This document shows positions 1-8,298 of a DNA stretch of 64,000 nucleotides, piece after piece; the stretch's first letter is position 1, and the number at the start of each line of letters is the position of its first letter. The notes under the pieces are model-generated. The model ran no database searches. It saw only the letters and a list, made by a program, of their open reading frames with translations, and was not told where the DNA came from. The position numbers and the translations under genes are program-made. This DNA is from Anabaena sp. PCC 7108 (GTDB lineage Bacteria; Cyanobacteriota; Cyanobacteriia; Cyanobacteriales; Nostocaceae): positions 62,001 to 126,000 of the forward strand of contig NZ_KB235896.1 of NCBI RefSeq assembly GCF_000332135.1, read 5' to 3'.

Positions 1-385
1 TAACTGAGTAGTTAACACCAGCAAAAGGCGAACCCCGTAAAGTCGCAAATAGTGCTAGTAGTACTGGCATCTGTAGCAGCAGAGGCAAACATCCTGCTAA
101 TGGGTTGCCAAATTCTTTTTGGACATTAACCATTTCCTCTTGCTGCTTTTGCGGATCATCTTTATAGCGCTCTTTGACTTCTGCTATCCGCTTTTGCATC
201 AATGGTTGCACAATCCGCATCCGCCGCATATTGCGAATGGAGCCAGCACTCAGGGGATAGAGCGCAAAGCGGATTATCAATGTTAAGGCAACGATCGCTA
301 ATCCATAGCTGGGAAAAAAACCATAGAAAAAGTCTATGATTGGTAGCATCACGTTGTTCGAGAGAAACCCGATACCAAAATCCAT
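1..385 (-). CDS. yidC: Membrane protein insertase YidC/Oxa1/Alb3 (5' part, runs off the window)
   Basis: Seen: an open frame from ATG at 385 to the window edge (128 codons), beginning [18 protein letters not shown] and continuing with the cyanobacterial Alb3-type core, including a cytoplasmic loop rich in Arg, Lys and Gln ([20 protein letters not shown]) and the segment [20 protein letters not shown]. Known: YidC inserts and folds thylakoid and plasma membrane proteins, alone or with SecYEG. It is the last visible member of the rpmH-rnpA-PH-yidC cluster, whose order is conserved in cyanobacteria. The C-terminal half lies outside the window. Confidence 0.93.
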   Translation of the reverse strand, partial: MDFGIGFLSNNVMLPIIDFFYGFFPSYGLAIVALTLIIRFALYPLSAGSIRNMRRMRIVQPLMQKRIAEVKERYKDDPQKQQEEMVNVQKEFGNPLAGCLPLLLQMPVLLALFATLRGSPFAGVNYSV

Positions 386-595
386 TATTCTGAATTCAAC
401 CTGAGGTACTGTAAACTGAACTAAATCTAACTTTATCTAAATCGTGATTTAGGCGCGACTATCACAAGCTACGGATAGCCGCACATGATTTGAAAAAAAA
501 ATGCTAAATGAATGCTGAGTAAGTAGTCAAAGAGTAAAAAAGCCGCAAATGAGAAAGCTTTTAAACCAGAACTCATCACTAGAAACTCAGGACTT

Positions 596-985
596 TTAAG
601 ACTTGACACTGCTAGGTTCGGGGTTTTTAGCAGCGATTCTTTCGTTAATGTAGTCATAGACTTCCATAAACTTGGGAACAGCCCGCATTTCCAACCGAGT
701 TCCATTTCTGAGGGTAAGTACCATATCTCCCCACAGACCAATGCCACGAGGGACTTTCACCACTTTGACAATTTCTGAATAAATTACATCAGTGCGATCG
801 CCTCCCATCCAACCACCAATCACAGAAATTCGCCGATCAGTGATGCGGAACCGCAGCCACAATGCTCTCACTATAGACCCAATTGCCAATGGTATACCAA
901 TGATGGTTAGCCCTATGAGCAGGTTGAGAACCAAATCTCCTATATGGGGACCACCCTCATAATAAATTTCTTCACGAATGCCCAT
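596..985 (-). CDS. PH domain-containing membrane protein (YdbS-like) in the rnpA-yidC interval
   Basis: A 129-residue protein with one or two hydrophobic segments (residues about 17-42, LVLNLLIGLTIIGIPLAIGS) followed by a bacterial PH-like beta domain (about 45-115, with RFRITDRRISVIGGW and LWGDMVLTLRNG). It overlaps the end of rnpA by 14 bases, so the two are probably translationally coupled. A small PH-domain protein between rnpA and yidC is a constant feature of cyanobacterial genomes; its exact role is unknown, and a part in membrane protein biogenesis is only suggested by context. Confidence 0.88.
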   Translation of the reverse strand: MGIREEIYYEGGPHIGDLVLNLLIGLTIIGIPLAIGSIVRALWLRFRITDRRISVIGGWMGGDRTDVIYSEIVKVVKVPRGIGLWGDMVLTLRNGTRLEMRAVPKFMEVYDYINERIAAKNPEPSSVKS

Positions 986-1394
986 GAAAGACCTCAGCTT
1001 TTGCCAACAACTGCTCTAATTCTTGCAGAAATTGTTGGCTTACGCACTCCGATTCTGCTGTTGTTGGCTTAACAATTAACACTAACCGCCATCCTGGAGA
1101 TAATTTAGGCAACAATTTATACAAATCTGCTGTAATTTGCCGTTTAATTCGGTTGCGAATTACGGCTCGTTTACTAACTTTGGTGCTAATGGAAATTCCA
1201 ATTTGCGTGTTGGCTAAACTTTCATAATTAATTTCTGAGGAAGTATTGGGGGCAGTATTCAAAGAAGGTTCTTTTAAACGCGACGGACTTAAAGCTCTCA
1301 AAATAAAATGAGAACTATGTCGCCGAATTCCTTCTCGGAAAACTGCCTGAAAATCCTTGCGGGATTTTAATCTATGTGCTTTTGGTAAAGCCAC
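972..1394 (-). CDS. rnpA: Ribonuclease P protein component
   Basis: A 140-residue basic protein starting MALPKAHRLKSRKDFQAVF, the usual N-terminus of RnpA, with the RNR signature region (KRAVIRNRIKRQI) at about residues 76-88. It binds the RNase P RNA and helps mature tRNA 5' ends. It lies 25 bp downstream of rpmH in the same direction and overlaps the following PH-domain gene. A variable serine/asparagine-rich insertion (about residues 36-60) makes it slightly longer than the common size of about 120 residues, which is normal in cyanobacteria. Confidence 0.95.
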   Translation of the reverse strand: MALPKAHRLKSRKDFQAVFREGIRRHSSHFILRALSPSRLKEPSLNTAPNTSSEINYESLANTQIGISISTKVSKRAVIRNRIKRQITADLYKLLPKLSPGWRLVLIVKPTTAESECVSQQFLQELEQLLAKAEVFHGHS

Positions 1395-1419
1395 AGCCGC
1401 ACTATTTGCTAGATTTACC

Positions 1420-1554
1420 CTAAACGCTCAGACGATGACGACCCTTTCTTCTCCTGGCGCTGATCACGTTTCTGCCGTCTGGTGTCCGCATTCTGGCGCG
1501 AAATCCAGAGGTTCTCTTTCTCTTACGACAAGTGCCGCCCAGTGTTCTTTGCAT
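1420..1554 (-). CDS. rpmH: 50S ribosomal protein L34
   Basis: A 44-codon frame (ATG at 1554, TAG at 1420-1422) giving a very basic peptide that starts [20 protein letters not shown] and ends [11 protein letters not shown], the L34 signature. It is the first gene of the rpmH-rnpA-PH-yidC cluster. The start is fixed by the conserved MQRT(L) N-terminus. Confidence 0.96.
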   Translation of the reverse strand: MQRTLGGTCRKRKRTSGFRARMRTPDGRNVISARRRKGRHRLSV

Positions 1555-1701
1555 ACCGTTCTCCTCTTAGACGATTTTTATAAAAAGTCACAATCTCCTA
1601 TCTTACCACTTTACAGGCGATAGAAACACATTTCTGGATAGAGTTTTGACATCCTTACCGACCTGAAGGTGCGGTGATTATTGTATTTCCCTGTTCCCTT
1701 G

Positions 1702-2214
1702 TTAAGATATACTGATAATCCATGAACCCAGATAACGCAGTAATGGCACATCACCTGGGGAAAGAATTTGACAGTTGAAATAGTAAACTCCTCCAAACGC
1801 TGGATTTTGAACATCAGATAAGACTAACTCAACAGCACTACCTGCGGGGACTGGTTCTTGGGGAAATATCTCCAGCACACGGCCTTCCTTATCCCATTTC
1901 ACTTCAGACAAGGGAAGGCTTTTACCTCTGACTCTGACTTCAACCTTTTTAGGATCAAAAGTTCCTTTGTAATAATTAGGATAGGTAATTGCAAATTGAG
2001 CTACTGCCAACTTCATCTTTTTGGCAGGAAGTCTTAATATATATCTATCCCAGCTATTAGTTTGTCCGCCAAAGTCTAACCGAAACGGCAGCTGATTTTC
2101 GCTTTTCACACCGCTAAACAATGTCAAACCAGGTAGGCTTTGCGCCCAAGTCGTAGCCGAAAAACTAGTCAACAAACAGCTAGTCACAGCTAAGGCAGAA
2201 AATACACGTCTCAT
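1702..2214 (-). CDS. DUF2808 family exported protein
   Basis: The likely start is ATG at 2214 (MRRVFSALAVTSCLLTSF), preceded by a GAGAGGAAG ribosome binding site; the frame stays open 16 codons further upstream without one. This gives 170 residues with a clear signal peptide ending around TTWAQ (residue about 25). The mature part (LPFRLDFGGQTNSWDRYILR, later VYYFNCQILSPG) matches DUF2808, a cyanobacterial family of secreted or periplasmic proteins of unknown function. It stands alone between the rpmH cluster and a 1-kb non-coding stretch. Confidence 0.85.
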   Translation of the reverse strand: MRRVFSALAVTSCLLTSFSATTWAQSLPGLTLFSGVKSENQLPFRLDFGGQTNSWDRYILRLPAKKMKLAVAQFAITYPNYYKGTFDPKKVEVRVRGKSLPLSEVKWDKEGRVLEIFPQEPVPAGSAVELVLSDVQNPAFGGVYYFNCQILSPGDVPLLRYLGSWIISIS

Positions 2215-3257
2215 AGTTAGGCTTCCTCTCGTAAATAGTAGATTTATCAGCTTAGGTAACAAAGAGTTTAGTATTCGTAAATAAACTTTACTACTGTATG
2301 AGTGAAAATAGACGTTAAGTCGCAGCCAAAAGTGCCGAAATCACCGTCAGTAACTTTATTTTTTTGCTAGACATTGAACTACGGCTACGGCCAGACGCGT
2401 TATGATGAATTATTAAATTTAAATTTTCTAGGACTTACGCATTGACAAGATTCCTCAAATATGTAATATGAATTATATTTCTTGTAGGGTGCGTCAGACA
2501 CGATATTTTCATAAAAAACAGATTCTCTCTATCTGACGCACCTTACTCAATAAGTTATTCCCAAAGGCGAAAACGACGCAATTTCGTTCATTCACATCAT
2601 GGCAGATTCGTACAGTGCGTAAGTCCTATTTTCCATGAATCACTTCAAAATATCCCTTCTGAAAACAAACATTGCATAATTTTAAGTTGTGTTCAACAGT
2701 AAGCTCAGTCTCGTTTACCTTACTTACAAACATCCATATGCTTAAACGCGACTTAGTATAAATATTCTTGTGCATTATGAATAAACTACTTAAAAACTCC
2801 ATCACGTCTTGAATCTAAATATAAATTGTCAGTGTTTGTAGACTTTGTAAAGTTTTCAACAACAGGAAAGCCAGTCTCAATCATTAAGAATTAATTGAAA
2901 AAATATCAATCTGGCAAAATTTGATGAATACTGCAAGATGCCAGAAACCAATACCAGAAATTATCAATCCCGAAAATAATCTGAAGACATAGATATAACA
3001 TCAGGAAATCACCATAAGATGTGCAGTAAGTAAAATAGTTTGTGTGCAAATATCTGGAATTGTGACTTATGTAAGTGGCAGAGTAAAACTTTGCTTGGAA
3101 AAAATAAGAGTGAGAAAGACAAAGTTCAAGGTTAAATCTACCAGAAAAACTCAGGGCTGAGATTACTCACCTATGCTCTATAAATGCGGTGAATCCTTCA
3201 TCAACAGAGAAATTCCATAGTTAGTAGATATTTAGGTATTTATCTTCAGGAGATTGC
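2215..3257. other. Non-coding 1-kb interval upstream of pntAA, containing one MITE
   Basis: No convincing reading frame on either strand. It holds the 200-bp MITE listed separately (2429-2628). The rest is AT-rich leader sequence without recognisable RNA genes. A good ribosome binding site (AGGAGA, about 3249-3254) precedes the pntAA start. Confidence 0.6.
2429..2628. mobile_element. 200-bp MITE with 13-bp matching ends and 5-bp target duplication
   Basis: The ends read TAGGACTTACGCA (left) and, inverted, TGCGTAAGTCCTA (right), with similarity continuing a few bases inward. The element is flanked directly on both sides by TTTTC (2424-2428 and 2629-2633), a perfect 5-bp target site duplication. 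Inside is a second inverted pair (GGTGCGTCAGA near 2488 and TCTGACGCACC near 2532). No protein is encoded. A related but decayed interior unit occurs at 29558-29645. Confidence 0.85.
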
Positions 3258-4412
3258 ATGAAAATAGCAGTTGCTAAAGAAATTGAAGTTTGTGAACGTC
3301 GTGTGGCATTAATTCCCGACACTGTTTCCAGATTAGTCAAACAAGGCTTAGAGGTGTTTGTAGAAACAGGGGCGGGAGAAAAAGCATTTTTCAGTGATTC
3401 TGACTATGAAGCAGCAGGAGCCACAGTTATCAGCGATACTGCCAAATTATGGGGTGAAGCGGATATTTTGCTCAAAGTTAGCCCTCCCCAGGAAAGAGAA
3501 GATGGACGCTCAGAGATTGAATTACTCAAATCCGGTTCTGTATTAATTAGTTTTCTCAATCCTTTAGGAAATCCTGTCGTAGCCCAACAATTGGCAAATC
3601 GTCAAGTTACAGCTTTGAGTATGGAATTAATCCCCCGTACCACCAGGGCGCAAAGTATGGATGCTTTATCTTCCCAGGCTTCACTGGCAGGGTATAAATC
3701 TGTATTGATTGCGGCTGCGGCTTTACCGAAATATTTCCCGATGTTAACCACTGCGGCGGGAACGATCGCACCGGCTAAAGTATTTATTATGGGAGCAGGT
3801 GTAGCAGGATTGCAAGCGATCGCTACAGCCAGAAGATTAGGCGCAGTCGTAGAAGCCTTTGATATTCGTCCAGCCGTTAAAGAAGAAGTGCAAAGCTTAG
3901 GCGCGAAATTCGTCGAAGTAAAACTGGAAGAAGAAACCGTTGCAGCCGGTGGTTACGCCAAAGAAATCTCCGAAGACAGTAAAAAACGCACCCAAGAACT
4001 AGTCGCCGAACACGTCAAAAACTCTGATGTTGTGATTACTACCGCCCAAGTACCAGGTAGAAAAGCACCACAACTAGTTACTGAAGAAATGGTGAAACAA
4101 ATGAAACCAGGTTCAGTAATAGTAGACTTAGCTGCGGAACAGGGTGGAAACTGCGCTTGTACAGAAGCAGGTAAAGACATTGTTTGGAACGGTGTGACAA
4201 TTATCGGTCCAATTAATTTACCCTCATCAATGCCAGTACACGCCAGCCAACTGTATGCAAAGAACGTCACCTCATTAATGCAACTGTTGATTAAAGACAA
4301 AGCTTTGGAAATCAACTTTGGTGACGACATCGTTGATGCAGCTTGTGTTACTCATGGTGGAGAAATTAGAAACCAACGGGTAAAAGACGCTTTGCAAGCG
4401 GTAGCGGTTTAG
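3258..4412 (+). CDS. pntAA: NAD(P) transhydrogenase subunit alpha, part 1
   Basis: 384 residues starting MKIAVAKEIEVCERRVALIP, as in the NAD(H)-binding domain I of proton-translocating transhydrogenase. The dinucleotide-binding loop (FIMGAGVAGLQAIATARRLGA, from about residue 177; glycine-rich GAGVAG) and the mobile-loop region with SMDALSSQASLAGY are present. As in other cyanobacteria the alpha subunit is split: this gene lacks the membrane helices, which are supplied by the next gene. With PntAB and PntB it couples NADH-NADPH hydride transfer to the proton gradient in the membrane. Start supported by AGGAGA 5 bases upstream. Confidence 0.95.
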   Translation: MKIAVAKEIEVCERRVALIPDTVSRLVKQGLEVFVETGAGEKAFFSDSDYEAAGATVISDTAKLWGEADILLKVSPPQEREDGRSEIELLKSGSVLISFLNPLGNPVVAQQLANRQVTALSMELIPRTTRAQSMDALSSQASLAGYKSVLIAAAALPKYFPMLTTAAGTIAPAKVFIMGAGVAGLQAIATARRLGAVVEAFDIRPAVKEEVQSLGAKFVEVKLEEETVAAGGYAKEISEDSKKRTQELVAEHVKNSDVVITTAQVPGRKAPQLVTEEMVKQMKPGSVIVDLAAEQGGNCACTEAGKDIVWNGVTIIGPINLPSSMPVHASQLYAKNVTSLMQLLIKDKALEINFGDDIVDAACVTHGGEIRNQRVKDALQAVAV

Positions 4413-4439
4413 ACTTCAAAAACACAGCGATTGGAAATC

Positions 4440-4605
4440 ACGTCTACATAGGCAAAGTCCGCCTACGCGGACTAATTACGGAATAACTAACCACAGAGGC
4501 ACAGAGTTCACAGAGGAATGATAGTTTGAGAGATATTTGCCATAAGTGTTGTAAATCTTCTCTTTGCATCTTTGCGCCTTTGCGTGAGCCTTATTATTGC
4601 ACCCA
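4440..4605. repeat. Short palindromic and 'cagaggcacagag / tttgcgcctttgcg' repeat tract
   Basis: The spacer between pntAA and pntAB holds a perfect 7-bp stem with 4-nt loop (AGTCCGC-CTAC-GCGGACT, 4456-4473), then the purine-rich ACAGAGGCACAGAG motif (about 4493-4517) and its frequent companion TTTGCGCCTTTGCG (4571-4584). Similar tracts lie at 6350-6420, 35590-35625 and 62970-63170. They are typical dispersed intergenic filler of Nostocales genomes. Confidence 0.6.
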
Positions 4606-4613
4606 AAAATGAC

Positions 4614-4907
4614 ATGACAGAAACTTTACTAGCTGCTTTATTTGTACTCGTCTTAGCCTCCTTTATAGGCTTTGAAGTCATCAACAAAGTTCCCCCAACT
4701 CTCCACACCCCCTTAATGTCCGGTTCCAACGCCATTTCCGGTATTTCGGTAATTGGTGCAATCCTGGCTGCTGGGGAGAAAAACACCAATTTATCAGTAA
4801 TTCTCGGTTTAATTGCCGTAATTTTGGCAATGGTTAACGTTGTCGGTGGTTTTTTGGTTACAGACAGAATGCTACAAATGTTCAAAAAAAAGGAAGTTAA
4901 AGCATGA
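4614..4907 (+). CDS. pntAB: NAD(P) transhydrogenase subunit alpha, part 2 (membrane part)
   Basis: 97 residues from ATG at 4614 (MTETLLAALFVLVLASFIGF). The frame is open 14 codons further 5', but those codons are made of an intergenic repeat, so the internal ATG is preferred. Three hydrophobic segments (about 5-24, 38-58, 62-82) form the domain II helices that PntAA lacks. The last four bases (ATGA) overlap the start of pntB, indicating translational coupling. Confidence 0.93.
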   Translation: MTETLLAALFVLVLASFIGFEVINKVPPTLHTPLMSGSNAISGISVIGAILAAGEKNTNLSVILGLIAVILAMVNVVGGFLVTDRMLQMFKKKEVKA

Positions 4908-6307
4908 GCGACTTTTTACCAACTGGGATTCAGCTGACGTATTTAGTCGCTGCATCATTATTTATCCTCGGTTTGAAAAAACTCGGTTCTCCCGCTACTG
5001 CTAGAAACGGTAATCTTGTGGCTGCGGTGGGGATGCTGTTAGCTGTTGTTGCTACTTTATTAGATCAGCACGTATTAAATTACGAGATGATCTTGATAGG
5101 CTTGGCGATTGGTTCTATTATTGGTGCGATCGCAGCTTACAAAGTACAAATGACTGATATGCCCCAAATGGTGGGCTTACTTAACGGTTTGGGTGGTGCA
5201 TCTTCCGCACTTATAGCTGTTGCCGAATTTTGGCGGTTGTTAGATAGTTCTCAACCGATTCCCCTCGATGTCAACATTTCCATGCTATTGGATGTGTTAA
5301 TCGGTGGTGTCACCTTAACAGGTAGTTTTCTGGCTTTTGCCAAATTGCAAGGTTTAGTTAGTGGTACACCCATTACCTTTCCTTTGCAGCAACCTTTTAA
5401 CCTCTTGCTGTTGGGTTCTTATTTAGCTGGAAGTGCCTATTTAATCATTACACCAGATAGCCTCCCCGTATTTTTAGGAGTGGTGGCTGTTTCTTTGGTG
5501 TTGGGTGTAATGTTCGTCCTCCCCATTGGTGGCGGCGATATGCCCGTTGTCATCTCCCTGTTAAACTCCCTCTCCGGTGTGGCTGCGGCTGCGGCTGGGT
5601 TTGTGGTGATGAACAATATGTTAATCATCGCCGGTGCTTTGGTGGGGGCTTCAGGTTTAATCCTGACGGAAATTATGTGTAAGGCGATGAACCGTTCTTT
5701 GTTCAGTGTCTTATTTAGTGCTTTTGGTTCTGTCTCTACTGCTACTGGTGGTGCTACTGCTGGTGCAAGTAATCAAACAGTCCGCAGTATTGATCCCGAA
5801 GAAGGGGCAATGATGTTGGGTTATGCCCGTTCTGTGGTGATTGTCCCAGGATACGGTATGGCGGTTGCCCAAGCACAGCATAGCGTCCGGGAGTTGGCAG
5901 ATCAACTAGAACGCATGGGTGTGGATGTGAAATATGCGATTCACCCTGTTGCGGGAAGAATGCCAGGACACATGAACGTATTATTGGCAGAAGCTAATGT
6001 AGCTTATACGCAGTTGTATGATATGGAGGATATTAATCCCCAGTTTGAACAGGCTGATGTGGCGTTGGTGATTGGTGCTAATGATGTGGTCAATCCGGCG
6101 GCGCGTAGTGATGTGAATAGTCCTATTTATGGGATGCCGATTTTAGAAGTTGATCGGGCAAAGCAGACTATTGTGATTAAGCGCGGTATGAGTGCTGGTT
6201 TTGCCGGTGTTGATAATGAGTTGTTTTATAAGGATAAGACAACAATGTTGTTTGGTAGTGCTAAGGATATGGTGGCTAAGTTGGTTTCGGAAGTGAAGCA
6301 GCTTTAG
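4904..6307 (+). CDS. pntB: NAD(P) transhydrogenase subunit beta
   Basis: 467 residues: a hydrophobic domain II with about eight to nine membrane segments (residues 1-270) and a C-terminal NADP(H)-binding domain III (about 290-467), with VVIVPGYGMAVAQAQHSVRE and GRMPGHMNVLLAEA as landmarks. It completes the proton channel and binds NADP(H). Last gene of the pntAA-pntAB-pntB operon. Confidence 0.96.
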   Translation: MSDFLPTGIQLTYLVAASLFILGLKKLGSPATARNGNLVAAVGMLLAVVATLLDQHVLNYEMILIGLAIGSIIGAIAAYKVQMTDMPQMVGLLNGLGGASSALIAVAEFWRLLDSSQPIPLDVNISMLLDVLIGGVTLTGSFLAFAKLQGLVSGTPITFPLQQPFNLLLLGSYLAGSAYLIITPDSLPVFLGVVAVSLVLGVMFVLPIGGGDMPVVISLLNSLSGVAAAAAGFVVMNNMLIIAGALVGASGLILTEIMCKAMNRSLFSVLFSAFGSVSTATGGATAGASNQTVRSIDPEEGAMMLGYARSVVIVPGYGMAVAQAQHSVRELADQLERMGVDVKYAIHPVAGRMPGHMNVLLAEANVAYTQLYDMEDINPQFEQADVALVIGANDVVNPAARSDVNSPIYGMPILEVDRAKQTIVIKRGMSAGFAGVDNELFYKDKTTMLFGSAKDMVAKLVSEVKQL

Positions 6308-6334
6308 ATATAGGCTAGGGGTGTAGTTTTTGAC

Positions 6335-6425
6335 TATGCCCTTTTTTTTTCACCCAGAGACGCAGAGAGGTTTGTTTCGCGCAAAGGCGCTAAGGAGCAA
6401 AGGCGCAAAGGCGCAAAGAAAAATA
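6335..6425. repeat. Dispersed 'gcgcaaaggcgc' repeat tract after pntB
   Basis: Direct iterations of GCGCAAAGGCG / AGCAAAGGCGCAAAG units following the ACGCAGAGAGG motif. The same kind of tract appears at 62970-63010. It encodes nothing recognisable. Confidence 0.6.
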
Positions 6426-6433
6426 AAGTTTAT

Positions 6434-7207
6434 TTACTGTAATTTGGATAATTTAGGAAAATTCTCAGGTAGTTTAAATTCAAAATCCTCTCTATCAGCA
6501 TCTGCTGGAAAAGAATTCCACTTATTTATATTGTCAAAACAATCTTCTAATACATTATCTCGATTATCACTATATAATGCTCCTATTTTTTCGGCAACTT
6601 CAAAAGTAATTACTTTATTACCATAATTATCAATCGCCCAATCATCAAATCCACCTGCTTTAGCTTTGCAAACAGCAGCATAAAGATTTGGCATATTCTC
6701 TTTATATCTTTCTAAATCAATTGGAATATGCCATATATCAGCTATATCAAATCTACCAACTAAATCATCTGGTATTAAATCATCTGCTGTTTTTGAAATA
6801 TCTTCATTTTTCCACCATAACATACGGGCATATTTATAACAACCTTCATACCAATTTCCATCAATTTGAGCTATACCTTCAGGTTTAATCCAAGTTGATG
6901 AAAAATAATATTCTTGTCCCTGACATGGGCTAACAAATTCAAAACAAATTAAAGCTCCTGAATATGATTCCAATAGTTTTTGAAATAAAAGAGGAAGATA
7001 ATTAAAAGGAGGATTAGGATTATAATTTTCACCTTTTACACCAAAACAACCATAGCCATCTGAATCGAAAAAAATTGAATAGCCTTTAATTTTTAAATTA
7101 CAAACTGGTGGTATACCTTTTCTACGTGCAATTTTCTTAATTATTTTTTTGACTGTTTCTGGTTCAGTTGTTACCACTTCAGCTTTAGAATACCAAAATA
7201 CACCCAT
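6434..7207 (-). CDS. Hypothetical protein, divergent partner of the 7400 gene
   Basis: 257 residues, not recognised. It begins MGVFWYSKAEVVTTEPETVK, with a basic stretch (VKKIIKKIARRKGIPP, about 19-34), and contains many aromatic residues (WIKPEGIAQIDGNWYEGCYK, about 107-126). No signal peptide or membrane segment. The coding sequence is markedly AT-rich compared with pntB next door, suggesting transfer. It is transcribed away from the gene at 7400 from a strong sigma70-type promoter (7252-7280), and a palindrome that covers the -35 hexamer recurs at the start of the other gene. Function unknown. Confidence 0.7.
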   Translation of the reverse strand: MGVFWYSKAEVVTTEPETVKKIIKKIARRKGIPPVCNLKIKGYSIFFDSDGYGCFGVKGENYNPNPPFNYLPLLFQKLLESYSGALICFEFVSPCQGQEYYFSSTWIKPEGIAQIDGNWYEGCYKYARMLWWKNEDISKTADDLIPDDLVGRFDIADIWHIPIDLERYKENMPNLYAAVCKAKAGGFDDWAIDNYGNKVITFEVAEKIGALYSDNRDNVLEDCFDNINKWNSFPADADREDFEFKLPENFPKLSKLQ

Positions 7208-7251
7208 AATAACTTCTGATGATTTTTCTTAAAATAGAAATATTTGGAACA

Positions 7252-7280
7252 TTTATACTATAGTAGTTTTTACTTGTCAA
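7252..7280 (-). promoter_or_regulatory. Sigma70-type promoter of the gene at 6434-7207, overlapped by a palindrome
   Basis: On the minus strand TTGACA (7280-7275), 17 bases, then TATAAA (7257-7252). The -35 hexamer is embedded in the perfect palindrome ACTTGTCAAGT (7272-7282), a candidate operator. A copy differing at one end (GCTTGTCAAGT) lies at 7362-7372. Confidence 0.65.
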
Positions 7281-7325
7281 GTCTCATGATCTAGGTAATA
7301 TCTGATAGTTATAATAAGTTTTTCC

Positions 7326-7354
7326 TTGACAGTATAAAACGTTTGTACTAAAAT
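7326..7354 (+). promoter_or_regulatory. Sigma70-type promoter of the gene at 7400
   Basis: TTGACA (7326-7331), 17-base spacer, TAAAAT (7349-7354). Transcription would start near 7361, exactly where the second palindrome copy (GCTTGTCAAGT, 7362-7372) sits, so a repressor bound there could block initiation. Confidence 0.65.
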
Positions 7355-7399
7355 TATTGTTGCTTGTCAAGTAGTATTTCTAAGCAGAAAAACATAATT

Positions 7400-8146
7400 A
7401 TGAACAGTCAACAATTTTTAAATGATGAGATTTTAGAAGAAAGAATTGAGACATTTTATGGATATGGTAATTATGAAGGGAAATATTGGTTTATTGGTAT
7501 GGAAGAAGCAGGAGGAGAAGATTTTGATAACATTAATTTTAGAATCAATACATGGGAAAAAAGAGGTAAAAATGAAATAGATGATGTTGCAGAATATCTT
7601 GAAGATATGGGATGGTGGGATGAGAAAATACAGAATACATGGAAGGGATTAATTAGGATTATATTAAGTGCTAAAGGAAAAGAAAATATTGATGTAGAAA
7701 ATGTTCGTCAATATCAGTTTAAAGAATTAGGAAGGAAAGAAAAAGAAACTTGTTTATTAGAATTATTGCCTTTACCTTCTCCATCTATTGATGATTGGAT
7801 ATATGCTAAACATTCTCAACTCCTTTTTTTATCTGATAGAGAAACTTATAAAAATTATTGTGTTGAGAAACGAATTAATCATATTAGTCAAAGAATCAAA
7901 GAACATAAACCTAAAGCCGTTGTTTTTTACGGTATGAAATATGAATATTATTGGCGAAAAATAGCAGACATTGAGTTTACAAAAATTGAGGTTGCAAAAA
8001 CAGAAGATTCAAAAAAACACTATTTCTTTATTGGTAAAAATAATCAAACTGTATTTGTGATGGTTAAACATTCTGTAGCTTTTGGTGTAACCAGTGACTA
8101 CTTTCATTATATTGGTAAATCAATTACTGCTAAACTAGCGGAATAA
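7400..8146 (+). CDS. Hypothetical protein, possibly uracil-DNA-glycosylase-like fold
   Basis: 248 residues if translation starts at ATG 7400 (MNSQQFLNDEILEERIETFY). An in-frame start at 7364 lies at the transcription start of the promoter and is unlikely. Landmarks: GKYWFIGMEEAGGEDF (about 26-41), LLELLPLPSPSIDDW (about 128-142), KPKAVVFYGMKYEYYW (about 174-189) and VFVMVKHSVAFG (about 219-230). The order of a strand ending in G-x-EE, a PLPSP segment, a 'vvFyG' strand and a late strand ending in His is reminiscent of the uracil-DNA glycosylase-like fold, but this is inference without a search. Very AT-rich. Divergent from the gene at 7207. Confidence 0.7.
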   Translation: MNSQQFLNDEILEERIETFYGYGNYEGKYWFIGMEEAGGEDFDNINFRINTWEKRGKNEIDDVAEYLEDMGWWDEKIQNTWKGLIRIILSAKGKENIDVENVRQYQFKELGRKEKETCLLELLPLPSPSIDDWIYAKHSQLLFLSDRETYKNYCVEKRINHISQRIKEHKPKAVVFYGMKYEYYWRKIADIEFTKIEVAKTEDSKKHYFFIGKNNQTVFVMVKHSVAFGVTSDYFHYIGKSITAKLAE

Positions 8147-8228
8147 TACTTTTAGCTCTCCTCTTCTTTCTTACCTTCGCGCTCTTCGCGTCTTCGTGGT
8201 TCGTTAAAAGGGATGTTTGGGGAAAGTG

Positions 8229-8262
8229 TGCGATAGCGCAAGCGCTGACTTGTCAGTTCGCT
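8229..8262. repeat. 34-bp double-palindrome repeat, copy 1
   Basis: Contains AGCGCAAGCGCT followed by TGACTTGTCA, two adjacent palindromes. Identical copies lie at 9320-9353 and 10144-10177. Each is followed by a GTTTGGGG/GTTTGAAG-like tail and a GTTGAAGGG or GTTGAGGG motif. Confidence 0.8.
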
Positions 8263-8298
8263 ATTTGGGGGGTTGAAGGGTGCAATCGCTCTCACCGT

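Noticed and set aside
6688-6888. Plus-strand frame MAYSLYIFLNQLEYAIYQLY
   Set aside because: Antisense to the 257-codon gene, with low-complexity composition due to AT-richness.
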